From Bacteroidales bacterium (GTDB taxonomy: Bacteria; Bacteroidota; Bacteroidia; Bacteroidales; UBA932): a stretch of DNA of 64,000 nt. Every line of letters begins with the position of its first letter. Positions within the stretch are counted from its first letter, which is position 1. Of this stretch, positions 41,309 through 48,880 are shown one piece after another. Where the stretch lies: the NCBI GenBank assembly GCA_017423025.1, contig JAFPGC010000020.1, positions 26,344 through 90,343 of the forward strand. Direction: 5' to 3'. Both the position numbers and the translations under genes were made by a program. Below the pieces are notes generated by a model. The model did no database searches. It was not told the DNA's origin and was given only the letters and a program-made list of their open reading frames with translations.

Positions 41309-41644
41309 ATGGACTTCCACGGAGAAAAACCCATCTACCTCCAGATAGCGGACGTGTTCTGCGAGCACATCCTGTCCGGTACCCTGAAGGCCGATGACAG
41401 AATTCCGTCGGTCCGCGAGTACGGCGCTCAGATTGGAGTAAACCCCAATACTGTCATGCGAGTTTATGAGAAGCTTACCGCCGACGGAATTATCTACAAC
41501 AAGCGCGGAATCGGTTACTTCGTATCCCCCGATGCCCGTGAAAAGATTTTAGAGGTCCAAAGGGCCGATTTTCTGGAAAAGGAGGTCCCTGCCATCAAAC
41601 GCAAGATGGAACTGCTGGGCCTGGATGCCAAGATTTTTAACTAG
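41309..41644 (+). CDS. GntR-family regulator, YtrA subfamily
   Basis: 111 residues. N-terminal winged helix: PIYLQIADVFCEHILSGTLKADDRIPSVREYGAQIGVNPNTVMRVYEKL (quoted as PIYLQIADVF and VREYGAQIGVNPNTV) is the classical GntR HTH. It has only a short C-terminal tail (~75-111), as in YtrA, which lacks an effector domain. It probably represses its own operon by binding the palindrome at 39621-39644, with release triggered by an envelope stress ligand or by titration; the trigger is unknown. Confidence 0.9.
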   Translation: MDFHGEKPIYLQIADVFCEHILSGTLKADDRIPSVREYGAQIGVNPNTVMRVYEKLTADGIIYNKRGIGYFVSPDAREKILEVQRADFLEKEVPAIKRKMELLGLDAKIFN

Positions 41645-41653
41645 TATTGAGAA

Positions 41654-42346
41654 ATGAAAAAAGTGATATTTGCCCTGTGCACTCTGGTCATGGCCACCAG
41701 CTGCATCTATTCCGTCAATCTGAAGATGAAGAACCGCATCATCTGCAAAGGTGAGGTGGAGACCCAGGAAATGAACCTGGGAGCGTTCAGCCAGGTATGC
41801 CTGAACGGAGCGGCCGATATGGAGATCATCCAGAGCAAAGACTGCTCCGTCAAGGTGACAGCCAATGAAGAGGTGTTCGAATACCTGGATTTCCAGGTAG
41901 AAGGCGATGTCCTCATCCTGGAGACCAAGAAGGACGGAAAATCCGTCAATATATCGGCCCAGACCTTCTGTATCTATGTATACGCCCCTGCTCTGGAGAC
42001 CGTGACCATCAACGGAGCGGCCGATGCGGTCATGAAGTCCTACTCGGCCGATAAGGATTTCAGCCTGACCGTCAATGGGACCGGAGATCTGGAACTGGAA
42101 GATATCGAGGTGCCCACCCTTTCCTTCACCATCAATGGTGCCGGTGACCTGGATGCCGATGATATTGACGTGAAGAATCTCTACATCAGCATCAATGGCG
42201 CAGGAGACGTGGATGTCAGCGGAAAGGCCGATTATGCCAAGATGCATGTAAGCGGCGCCGGAGACATCGATGCTCAGGAACTGGAGTGCCCCAAGATTGA
42301 CAAAAGTCAGTCGGGCGCAGCCAGCATCCGCATCCGGAAAGACTAA
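41654..42346 (+). CDS. GIN-domain (DUF2807) lipoprotein
   Basis: 230 residues with a lipoprotein signal (lipobox ATSC, Cys17). From ~50 on it repeats the GIN-domain turn: NGAADMEI, INGAADAVM, VNGTGDLELE, INGAGDLDADD, INGAGDVDVSG and SGAGDIDAQE, each a turn of a beta-helix of about 20 residues. Such domains are common in Bacteroidota putative auto-transporter adhesins. It is the fourth gene of the ABC-GntR operon (9 bp after the regulator) and is likely exposed at the cell surface or periplasm. A hairpin follows. Confidence 0.85.
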   Translation: MKKVIFALCTLVMATSCIYSVNLKMKNRIICKGEVETQEMNLGAFSQVCLNGAADMEIIQSKDCSVKVTANEEVFEYLDFQVEGDVLILETKKDGKSVNISAQTFCIYVYAPALETVTINGAADAVMKSYSADKDFSLTVNGTGDLELEDIEVPTLSFTINGAGDLDADDIDVKNLYISINGAGDVDVSGKADYAKMHVSGAGDIDAQELECPKIDKSQSGAASIRIRKD

Positions 42347-42352
42347 TAATAA

Positions 42353-42376
42353 ACCGCCGCGTGGTGCAACGGCGGT
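42353..42376 (+). terminator. Weak terminator-like hairpin after the GIN gene
   Basis: ACCGCCG - 10-base loop - CGGCGGT, 7 bp after the stop. There is no clear T-run, so its stopping power is doubtful. Confidence 0.4.
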
Positions 42377-42422
42377 CCATACACTACAATAACCAAAGAA
42401 TTAGTTAAACAGAACTAGTCAG

Positions 42423-43349
42423 TCACCATCCTTTACGGATATTCTGGGCCATCTCATGCGCTAAGCGGGCCCGTGCTTCCTGGGAATACCAGGCAATGTG
42501 CGGACTAAACAGCAGGCGCTCGGGATGGACCAGATGCATTAAGGGGCTGCTCATCGGGAGCGGCTCCTTGACGTATACGTCCAGGGCGGCTCCGGCCAGG
42601 AGACCTTCATCCAGAGCACGGGCCAGATCTTCCTCTACGGCTATGCCTCCCCTGCCGGTGTTAACAAGGTAGGCCGTGGGCTTCATCTGCTTGAACTGCT
42701 CGTAACCAATGAGCCCTGCGGTGCGCTCGTTGTACGGGGCGTGGATGGAAATGACGTCGGAACGCTTCAAAAGCTCTTCCAGGCCCACGCAGGGGTAATC
42801 CTTGCAGTGGCCGGTGCCGGAGGTGGAGTAGTAAATGACCTCCATTCCAAAGGTCTGGCCAATCTGGGCCACTTTCTGGCCGATGGCGCCCATTCCCACA
42901 ATTCCCAGGGTTTTACCGGCCAACTCCACGAAGGGATGGCGATAGTCCACATGCACCGGGTTCTTGCTGTACTCTCCGGACTGGACGAAATCCTGATAAT
43001 GGAAAGCGTGCCCAACCAGGTTCAGAATGTGCATCCAGGCCGTCTGGGCCACGGAATCCGTGGAATAACCCGCCACGTTTCGCACAATTACGCCCCGCTC
43101 CTCGCAGAGCTTTACGTCTATGTTATTGATGCCGGTGCCCGCTTCACAAACGAGTTTGAGCTTGGGAGTGGCATCCAGGAAAGCTTGATTCACAACCACT
43201 TTGTTCAGAAGAACCACTTCGGCATCTTTTGCCCTTTCACGGGCCTCCTCGGCCGTAGAGGAGGGATAGGTAGTGAGCTCGCCCAGCGAGGCAATTTCTT
43301 CCAGGGAGGTATCGCCCATGGAAATGGCATCTAAGAATACGATCTTCAT
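42423..43349 (-). CDS. D-isomer-specific 2-hydroxyacid dehydrogenase
   Basis: 308 residues with the D-2-hydroxyacid dehydrogenase fold: NAD site LGIVGMGAIGQKVAQIG (~148-164), the substrate-binding Arg in LVNTGRGGIAVEEDL (~223-237) and the His of FSPHIAWYS (~285-293) with Glu in VYVKEPLP (~256-263). The length and the GAGTGINNID motif fit glycerate/hydroxypyruvate reductase-like members. It reduces a 2-oxoacid with NAD(P)H; the substrate (hydroxypyruvate, glyoxylate, 2-oxo-branched acid) is not determined by sequence. A single-gene unit with a -7 element at 43402-43409 and a palindromic repeat in its leader. Confidence 0.85.
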   Translation of the reverse strand: MKIVFLDAISMGDTSLEEIASLGELTTYPSSTAEEARERAKDAEVVLLNKVVVNQAFLDATPKLKLVCEAGTGINNIDVKLCEERGVIVRNVAGYSTDSVAQTAWMHILNLVGHAFHYQDFVQSGEYSKNPVHVDYRHPFVELAGKTLGIVGMGAIGQKVAQIGQTFGMEVIYYSTSGTGHCKDYPCVGLEELLKRSDVISIHAPYNERTAGLIGYEQFKQMKPTAYLVNTGRGGIAVEEDLARALDEGLLAGAALDVYVKEPLPMSSPLMHLVHPERLLFSPHIAWYSQEARARLAHEMAQNIRKGW

Positions 43350-43363
43350 AATAACGGAGTCTT

Positions 43364-43393
43364 GTCATCCTGAGGCCTTTGGCCAAAGGATCT
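43364..43393. repeat. Dispersed palindromic element, copy F (divergent member)
   Basis: GTCATCCTGAGG at the left, CAAAGGATCT at the right, around the perfect 14-bp palindrome CCTTTGGCCAAAGG. It lies in the 5' leader of the 2-hydroxyacid dehydrogenase. It shares the outer pattern with copies A-E but its centre differs. Confidence 0.55.
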
Positions 43394-43401
43394 GTTTTTT
43401 A

Positions 43402-43430
43402 CAAAAATACAAGAATTATTTGTATATTTA
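43402..43430. promoter_or_regulatory. Divergent -7 elements for 2-hydroxyacid dehydrogenase and the gene at 43440
   Basis: Minus-strand TATTTTTG at 43409-43402 fits TAnnTTTG for the dehydrogenase, with TTTG at 43434-43431, 21 bp further upstream. Plus-strand TATATTTA at 43423-43430 is a poorer match for the gene at 43440. Confidence 0.45.
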
Positions 43431-43439
43431 CAAATTGTA

Positions 43440-43970
43440 ATGGCAAGTGTAAAAGAAATATTGTCCCGGATAGACGAAAAGGCCCCCTATTCAATGGTCA
43501 TTGAGGCCAGTGTAAGAGACTATTGCGTCCTGGCCCTGCAGTTCCTGCGGGGAGAAGCCCCTTTTGCGCGTTATTTTGAATCTTCCCTACCGGACCCCAT
43601 GCCATCCCTGGAGGCCGAGGCCGTAGCCCGCAAATGCGCCGGCGAGCGTTACTGCATTCAGCTTTACACCCCGGCCGAGGAGGCTTTATTGGCCGATGCC
43701 ATAGCCGACCTGGCCTTCGCCCAGGCAGAGCGGCTCACCCTGGTCACCCCTTCCAATCCCCAGGCCGATGACCGGGAGCGCGCCATGGTCTATATCGTAG
43801 CCGTTTACACGCTTTTCGCCCTCACGCTCCACAACAGGACAGATTTTGCGGTCCTCTTCCTCGAGGCCTGGGCCAACTTCAACGCTTTCGCCAGCGCCCG
43901 CGTCATCCGCAAGCACTATGACCGCAGCTGGAACAGCCGCTACGATTCTTTGTATTATCCTTTAGGGTAA
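43440..43970 (+). CDS. Hypothetical protein, predicted all-helical
   Basis: 176 residues without a motif I recognise. No signal peptide or membrane span; high Ala, Leu and charged residues suggest an alpha-helical cytoplasmic protein. The stretch VYIVAVYTLFALTLHNRTDF is the most hydrophobic, but flanked by charged residues. It stands alone between a divergent dehydrogenase and a convergent acyltransferase. The start ATG at 43440 follows a -7-like TATATTTA by only 9 bp, implying a very short or absent leader. Codon use resembles its neighbours. Confidence 0.7.
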   Translation: MASVKEILSRIDEKAPYSMVIEASVRDYCVLALQFLRGEAPFARYFESSLPDPMPSLEAEAVARKCAGERYCIQLYTPAEEALLADAIADLAFAQAERLTLVTPSNPQADDRERAMVYIVAVYTLFALTLHNRTDFAVLFLEAWANFNAFASARVIRKHYDRSWNSRYDSLYYPLG

Positions 43971-43979
43971 CCCGACCCG

Positions 43980-45257
43980 TCAAGCCAGATCGGAAACAGA
44001 TGTTTGAAAGGTCAGTCCCAGGCTCTGGAGCTGATGAAGGAAAGCCTGCTCAAAACGGTCGCTGAAGATTTTGCGGGTCAAATGCAGGCAAAGGCGGCCG
44101 TTGTAGCTCACGCAGGACACGGCGCCGCTGTTGCCCCTCTGGCGCCCCAAGGCGAAATCCACACCCTGAATATAAGGTAAAAGGGCCTTAGGCACATTCA
44201 GGTTGCCCATATTAGAAAGAGTCTGGGAGCAATAGCGGTCTCCATGCAGGAGGTTGATGATATCAATGATGGGATGCTTGATGATCAGGGGGATCATACG
44301 AATCAGAAACATCTCTTCCAGCTCCACATTAGCGGCTATCTTGGGTTCCAGGTTTTCTTTCCTAAGGTCATGTTCCTTTTGCTCTTTGACCGCTCTGACC
44401 AATTCTTCGAAGGTCATGTAACCGTCCCTTATATCCACTCCCAGATTGACATAGGACGAGAAATTCCTCACAGTACGGCTGTGGTAAAGGGGGCGCAGGT
44501 TCACTGGAACAGATACTTTAAGGACGGAACGTTTCTTTCTGTCAGGATCCATGCGGTGTTCATGCTGAAGGGCATAAAGCATAGTCGCGGTGAGCAGTTC
44601 GGTTACCGTGCATTCGTACTGCCGACTTATCTGCTTGATTGCCTCGGCCTGCAACTCTACCCGCAAATCCTTTACGGTGCCGAAGGGCATAACGGTGCCA
44701 CGGATGTGATATGCGTCCACATTCTTCTCCAAGTGACCGCGTCGGCCAGTGAAGACGGTTTTGAAACTGTCTTCCACTTCTGCATAAGCCGGATGATCCT
44801 TAGGATCCAACACAAGGGAATTATACTGGATGGCTGTACCATATCTGAGGCGGATATACTCTCCGGCCAGGGTCATTAAAAAGACTATGGCGCCGCCGCC
44901 ATCGGCCAGGGCATGAAAGACATCCAGTGAAAGTACCTTCCCGTCGACACTAACTCTATATAGAAGGCCGTCCTGATCCTTAAAACTGAAAAATTTGAGG
45001 GGTTTCAGGGGTCTTACCACGGGCTCATTCCCACAACGGTCCAGATACCACCAGAAAGCACCCGCTTTTAAGGTGCAACGGAAGGTCGGAATACGTTCGG
45101 CCGCGGTTGTTAATGCCTCTTGTAACAATGTAACATCAATGTTTTCCGCCATGGTTACCAGCATCCTGTAAAGGGAAGAATACTCCTTTGACATGGATGC
45201 AGGGTAGATATTTGCCGCATTGTCTAGCTTGAGGCGGGCTGGAATGGACGCAATCAT
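43980..45257 (-). CDS. HxxxD-type acyltransferase (condensation-domain-like)
   Basis: 425 residues from the ATG at 45257 (MIASIPARLKLDN). I reject the Met 15 codons earlier because a good -7 element (TATCTTTG at 45284-45277) lies between the two. The motif VFHALADGGG (~104-113) is the HxxxDG active site of the chloramphenicol-acetyltransferase/condensation superfamily, and the SVPVNLRPLY segment (~247-256) fits the structural DFGWG-like half. These enzymes acylate hydroxyl or amino groups using CoA thioesters; PapA-type and alcohol acetyltransferases are the nearest relatives. No substrate can be deduced, and the gene stands alone. Confidence 0.75.
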   Translation of the reverse strand: MIASIPARLKLDNAANIYPASMSKEYSSLYRMLVTMAENIDVTLLQEALTTAAERIPTFRCTLKAGAFWWYLDRCGNEPVVRPLKPLKFFSFKDQDGLLYRVSVDGKVLSLDVFHALADGGGAIVFLMTLAGEYIRLRYGTAIQYNSLVLDPKDHPAYAEVEDSFKTVFTGRRGHLEKNVDAYHIRGTVMPFGTVKDLRVELQAEAIKQISRQYECTVTELLTATMLYALQHEHRMDPDRKKRSVLKVSVPVNLRPLYHSRTVRNFSSYVNLGVDIRDGYMTFEELVRAVKEQKEHDLRKENLEPKIAANVELEEMFLIRMIPLIIKHPIIDIINLLHGDRYCSQTLSNMGNLNVPKALLPYIQGVDFALGRQRGNSGAVSCVSYNGRLCLHLTRKIFSDRFEQAFLHQLQSLGLTFQTSVSDLA

Positions 45258-45276
45258 ATCAGTAACTTGTTTAATG

Positions 45277-45284
45277 CAAAGATA
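45277..45284 (-). promoter_or_regulatory. -7 element of the HxxxD acyltransferase gene (TATCTTTG)
   Basis: TATCTTTG fits TAnnTTTG; TTTT stands 19 bp upstream in place of TTTG. It decides the start codon: the 45302 ATG would be upstream of the transcript. Confidence 0.6.
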
Positions 45285-45302
45285 CTGTATAATTATTTCC
45301 AT

Positions 45303-45339
45303 AAAAAAGAAAAGTCACTTGTGACGGACACAAGTGACT
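45303..45339 (-). terminator. Strong intrinsic terminator of the citrate operon
   Basis: Perfect 11-bp stem AGTCACTTGTG - 5-base loop - CACAAGTGACT (45313-45339), followed on the minus strand by TTTCTTTTTT. It ends the icd transcript 86 bp after the stop codon. Confidence 0.9.
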
Positions 45340-45353
45340 AAAATTAGCTATTC

Positions 45354-45408
45354 TGGGACGAAATGTCCGTTTTTGGGACGAATGAATTGGCTTGATTACA
45401 TTCGTCCC
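45354..45408. repeat. GGGACGAA repeats and inverted repeat downstream of icd
   Basis: GGGACGAAAT (45355) and GGGACGAATG (45375-45384) are direct repeats 20 bp apart, and the second pairs with CATTCGTCCC (45399-45408), a 10-bp stem around a 14-base loop. It sits between the icd stop codon and the terminator. It may protect the mRNA 3' end or bind a protein. Confidence 0.55.
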
Positions 45409-45425
45409 ATTTGCTGAAGGGACAA

Positions 45426-46640
45426 TTAAGCACCCAAACGGGCAGCCAGGCGCTTGCGGATTTCCTGAAGGAACTGCAGGGAGGTGAGGCCCTTGGGAGT
45501 GATACCTTCGGAGAGGTTCACAAGGTCCTTGGTCTCCAGGCCTTCGTTAAGAGTGTCGAAGCAAGCCTGCTCCAGCTGGTTGGCGTAGTTTACCAGTTCC
45601 GGGAGGTTATCCAGTTCACCGCGCTTGCGGAAGGCGCCGCTCCAGGCAAAGATGGTAGCCATAGGGTTGGTAGAAGTCTCTTCACCCTTCAGGTACTTGT
45701 AATAGTGGCGGGTTACGGTGCCGTGGGCAGCCTCGTACTCATACTTGCCGTCGGGGCTTACCAGAACGGAAGTCATCATGGCCAGGGAACCGAAGGCGGT
45801 GGAAACCATATCGGACATCACATCGCCGTCGTAGTTCTTGCAAGCCCAGATAAAACCGCCCTCGGAGCGCATTACGCGTGCCACTGCGTCATCAATGAGC
45901 GTGTAGAAGTACTCGATACCTGCGGCCTCGAACTGCTCCTTATATTCGGCCTCATAGATTTCCTCGAAAATGGCCTTGAAACGGCCGTCATACTTCTTGG
46001 AGATGGTGTCCTTGGTGGCGAACCACAAGTTCTCCTTCACATCCAGGGCATACTTGAAGCAGGCGTGGGCGAAGCTGCGGATAGAGGCATCCGTATTGTG
46101 CATGCCTTCAATCACGCCAGGGCCGGCGAACTCGTGGATGACTTCCTCAATACGCTCTCCGGAAACGCCTTCGAAAACGAGCTTGGCCACACCGGGCTCG
46201 GTGGTCTGGATTTCCACGTCACGATAGACGTCGCCATAAGCGTGACGGGCAATGGTGATGGGCTTCTTCCAGAACTTCACGGCCGGATGGATGCTGGGGA
46301 TGGTGATAGGTGTACGGAACACGGTACCGTCCAGCATGGCACGGATGGTGCCGTTCGGGCTCTTCCACATCTGGTGCAGATTGTATTCGCTCATACGCTG
46401 CACGTTGGGGGTAATGGTGGCGCACTTGACGGCTACACCCAGACGCTTGGTGGCATTGGCAGAGTCAATGGTAACCTGGTCGGAAGTCTTGTCGCGGTAC
46501 GGCAGACCCAGGTCGTAATACTCGGTCTTGAGGTCAACGAAGGGCAGGATGAGTTCATCCTTGATCATTTTCCAGAGGATTCTGGTCATTTCATCGCCGT
46601 CCATCTCCACGAGCGGCGTGGTCATTTTAATCTTTTCCAT
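45426..46640 (-). CDS. icd: NADP-dependent isocitrate dehydrogenase (dimeric, eukaryote-like)
   Basis: 404 residues of the IDH subfamily II found in eukaryotes and some bacteria. Family markers: [20 protein letters not shown] (~12-31), [17 protein letters not shown] (~92-108, substrate loop SPNGTIR), [36 protein letters not shown] (~267-287) and [14 protein letters not shown] (~310-323). It converts isocitrate to 2-oxoglutarate with NADP, and can run the reverse reductive carboxylation. Two bases separate it from the aconitase gene upstream, and a strong terminator follows. Paired with aconitase and, further upstream, citrate lyase genes. Confidence 0.95.
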   Translation of the reverse strand: MEKIKMTTPLVEMDGDEMTRILWKMIKDELILPFVDLKTEYYDLGLPYRDKTSDQVTIDSANATKRLGVAVKCATITPNVQRMSEYNLHQMWKSPNGTIRAMLDGTVFRTPITIPSIHPAVKFWKKPITIARHAYGDVYRDVEIQTTEPGVAKLVFEGVSGERIEEVIHEFAGPGVIEGMHNTDASIRSFAHACFKYALDVKENLWFATKDTISKKYDGRFKAIFEEIYEAEYKEQFEAAGIEYFYTLIDDAVARVMRSEGGFIWACKNYDGDVMSDMVSTAFGSLAMMTSVLVSPDGKYEYEAAHGTVTRHYYKYLKGEETSTNPMATIFAWSGAFRKRGELDNLPELVNYANQLEQACFDTLNEGLETKDLVNLSEGITPKGLTSLQFLQEIRKRLAARLGA

Positions 46641-46642
46641 TG

Positions 46643-48880
46643 TTATTTGCGGTTTTTGTAATAATTCATCAGGCAGCCGTCGGCGAGAATCTGGCGCTCG
46701 TCTTCGGTGAGGTTCTGGAAGTACAGGGTAATGGGCGTGGAGCGGCCGTCACGGGTAATGACACGGGCCTCAATCTGCTCGGCTCCACCCAGGATGGCAG
46801 CGCGGATGCCAGGCACGAACACGTAATCCCCTACCTCATAATTGAAAGGAGTGCTCTTGTCGATGGTGAACGGCACGATACCCCAGTTGATGCAGTTGGA
46901 GCGGTAGCGCTTGGTAGCATACTCGTAGCAGATGTTGGCGTCACCGCCCAGCACCTTCTGGCAGGAAGCGGCCTGCTCGCGGGCGCTTCCGTCACCAGGC
47001 TTGTTGGCGAATACGCAGGAACCGAAGGAAGTGGCCTCGGCGGGCGTTCCGGCTACGGCCAGGGCCTTGCGGAGGTCTTCGGTGAGCTCGCCGGCGCGGC
47101 GGGCACGGTCATCGGCCTGGATGCGCTTGCTGCGGCCCACATATTCGGGAACGCGGCGGCTCAGGGCGAACTCGGAGAGCTTCAGCGGATTGGAACGGTA
47201 GCTGGAAGTCTCGCCGGAAGGAATAAGCTCGTCGGTGGTGGTCACGGGGTCATGGATAACGGCGGCCAGTTCCACCAGCATATTCTCCTGCATGGCGGGC
47301 ATCACGGGCCAGTCCTTGATATTGGGACCGTAGCGGAGCTCCTGGCTCAGATCGGCCTTGCCGAAGCCATTGTAGATGCGCTTCTCGTAGATGCGGCCGT
47401 CGAACTGGTAAGGCTTGTGCGTGTCTTCGTATTCAACGTCCGTAGCAGCGGTAATGACACCGCCGTTAGCAGCAGTGGCTGCGATGGAGCGGGCGTCCAT
47501 GAGGGCCACCATGGAAATCTGTCCCTGACCGGGCTTGGAGCCTTCGCGGTTGGGGAAGTTACGGGTGGTGTGGCGGATGGACAGACCGTTGTTGGACGGA
47601 ACGTCACCGGCGCCAAAGCAAGGACCGCAGAAGGCGGGCTTGATCACTACACCGGCCTCCAGAAGCTCTTCGGCAATGTGGTTGCGGGTGGTAGCCAGAT
47701 ACACGGGCGTGCTCTGGGGATAGGCGCTCATGGTGAAGTAGTCGTTGCCGATGGATTTGCCCTTCAGAATGGTGGCAGCCTCGGAGAGGTTGTCATAGGT
47801 ACCGCCGGAGCAGCCGGCGATGATGCCCTGATCGGCATACACCTTTCCGTCCTTGATCTTGGACAGGAGGTCGGGGTGTACCTTGTCGCCAAAACGCTTG
47901 ATGGTATCTTCCTCAATGGCCTTGAGCACCTTTTCGGGGTTGGCCTGCAATTCGTGGATGCTCACGGCGTTGGACGGATGGTAAGGCAGGGCAATCATGC
48001 TTTCCTGCTGGCTCAGGTCGATGGTAATCATGGCATCGTACCAGGCCACCTGGCCGGGCTTCAGTTCTTTGTAAGCGCTGGGCCGATTGTGCATCTCGAA
48101 GTATTTCTTGACCTCTTCGTCGGTAATCCAGATGGAGGAGAGACATGTGGTCTCGGTGGTCATCACATCGATACCGTTGCGGAAGTCGATGGGCAGGTTG
48201 GCCACGCCGGGGCCGGCGAATTCCAGCACCTTGTTCTTCACGAAACCGCTCTCGAACACAGCCTTCACCAGGGAAATGGCCACATCGTGAGGGCCGATAC
48301 CGCGTTTGGGCTTGCCTTCCAGCCATACCAGCACTACCTCGGGGGCCTTGATGTCCCAGGTGTTCTCCAGCAGCTGCTTCACAAGCTCGCCACCACCTTC
48401 ACCAACACCCATGTTACCCAGGGAACCGTAACGGGTATGGGAGTCGGAACCCAGGATCATGTTGCCGCAGGCGGTAAGGGCCTCACGGGCATACTGGTGG
48501 ATAACCGCCTGGTTGGCAGGAACATAGATGCCGCCATACTTCTTGGCAGCAGAAAGGCCGAACACGTGGTCGTCCTCATTGATGGTACCGCCTACTGCGC
48601 ATAGGGAGTTGTGGCAGTTGGTCATGGCGTAGGGCAGCGGGAATTTCTCCAGGCCGCTGGCGCGGGCCGTCTGGATAATACCTACATAAGTGATGTCATG
48701 CGAAACCATGGCGTCAAAACGGATGCGCAGGTCTTTGCCCTTGGATCCGTCCACGTCGTGCTTGCGCAGGATCTGGTAAGTAATGGTGTTTTCACGGGCC
48801 TCGTCATGTCCGAGAGCCGCGTCCTTGGCGATGGACTTTCCATCGAGGAGATAAACTCCATTCGGGTTCAGTGTAATCAT
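46643..48880 (-). CDS. acn: Aconitate hydratase
   Basis: 745 residues from the ATG at 48880 ([16 protein letters not shown]); the longer frame to 48967 lies inside the CitC-CitG gene, and this ATG overlaps that gene's stop as ATGA (48877-48880). Motifs: [20 protein letters not shown], the cluster-Cys regions [13 protein letters not shown] and [16 protein letters not shown], and the swivel-domain [14 protein letters not shown]. It carries a [4Fe-4S] cluster and interconverts citrate and isocitrate through cis-aconitate. Its place between the citrate lyase accessory gene and icd joins the lyase branch to the 2-oxoglutarate branch. Confidence 0.95.
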   Translation of the reverse strand: MITLNPNGVYLLDGKSIAKDAALGHDEARENTITYQILRKHDVDGSKGKDLRIRFDAMVSHDITYVGIIQTARASGLEKFPLPYAMTNCHNSLCAVGGTINEDDHVFGLSAAKKYGGIYVPANQAVIHQYAREALTACGNMILGSDSHTRYGSLGNMGVGEGGGELVKQLLENTWDIKAPEVVLVWLEGKPKRGIGPHDVAISLVKAVFESGFVKNKVLEFAGPGVANLPIDFRNGIDVMTTETTCLSSIWITDEEVKKYFEMHNRPSAYKELKPGQVAWYDAMITIDLSQQESMIALPYHPSNAVSIHELQANPEKVLKAIEEDTIKRFGDKVHPDLLSKIKDGKVYADQGIIAGCSGGTYDNLSEAATILKGKSIGNDYFTMSAYPQSTPVYLATTRNHIAEELLEAGVVIKPAFCGPCFGAGDVPSNNGLSIRHTTRNFPNREGSKPGQGQISMVALMDARSIAATAANGGVITAATDVEYEDTHKPYQFDGRIYEKRIYNGFGKADLSQELRYGPNIKDWPVMPAMQENMLVELAAVIHDPVTTTDELIPSGETSSYRSNPLKLSEFALSRRVPEYVGRSKRIQADDRARRAGELTEDLRKALAVAGTPAEATSFGSCVFANKPGDGSAREQAASCQKVLGGDANICYEYATKRYRSNCINWGIVPFTIDKSTPFNYEVGDYVFVPGIRAAILGGAEQIEARVITRDGRSTPITLYFQNLTEDERQILADGCLMNYYKNRK

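Noticed and set aside
46640-48604. A 654-codon plus-strand open frame
   Set aside because: It is the antisense shadow of the aconitase gene and has only Val/Gly/His-rich, motif-free translation.
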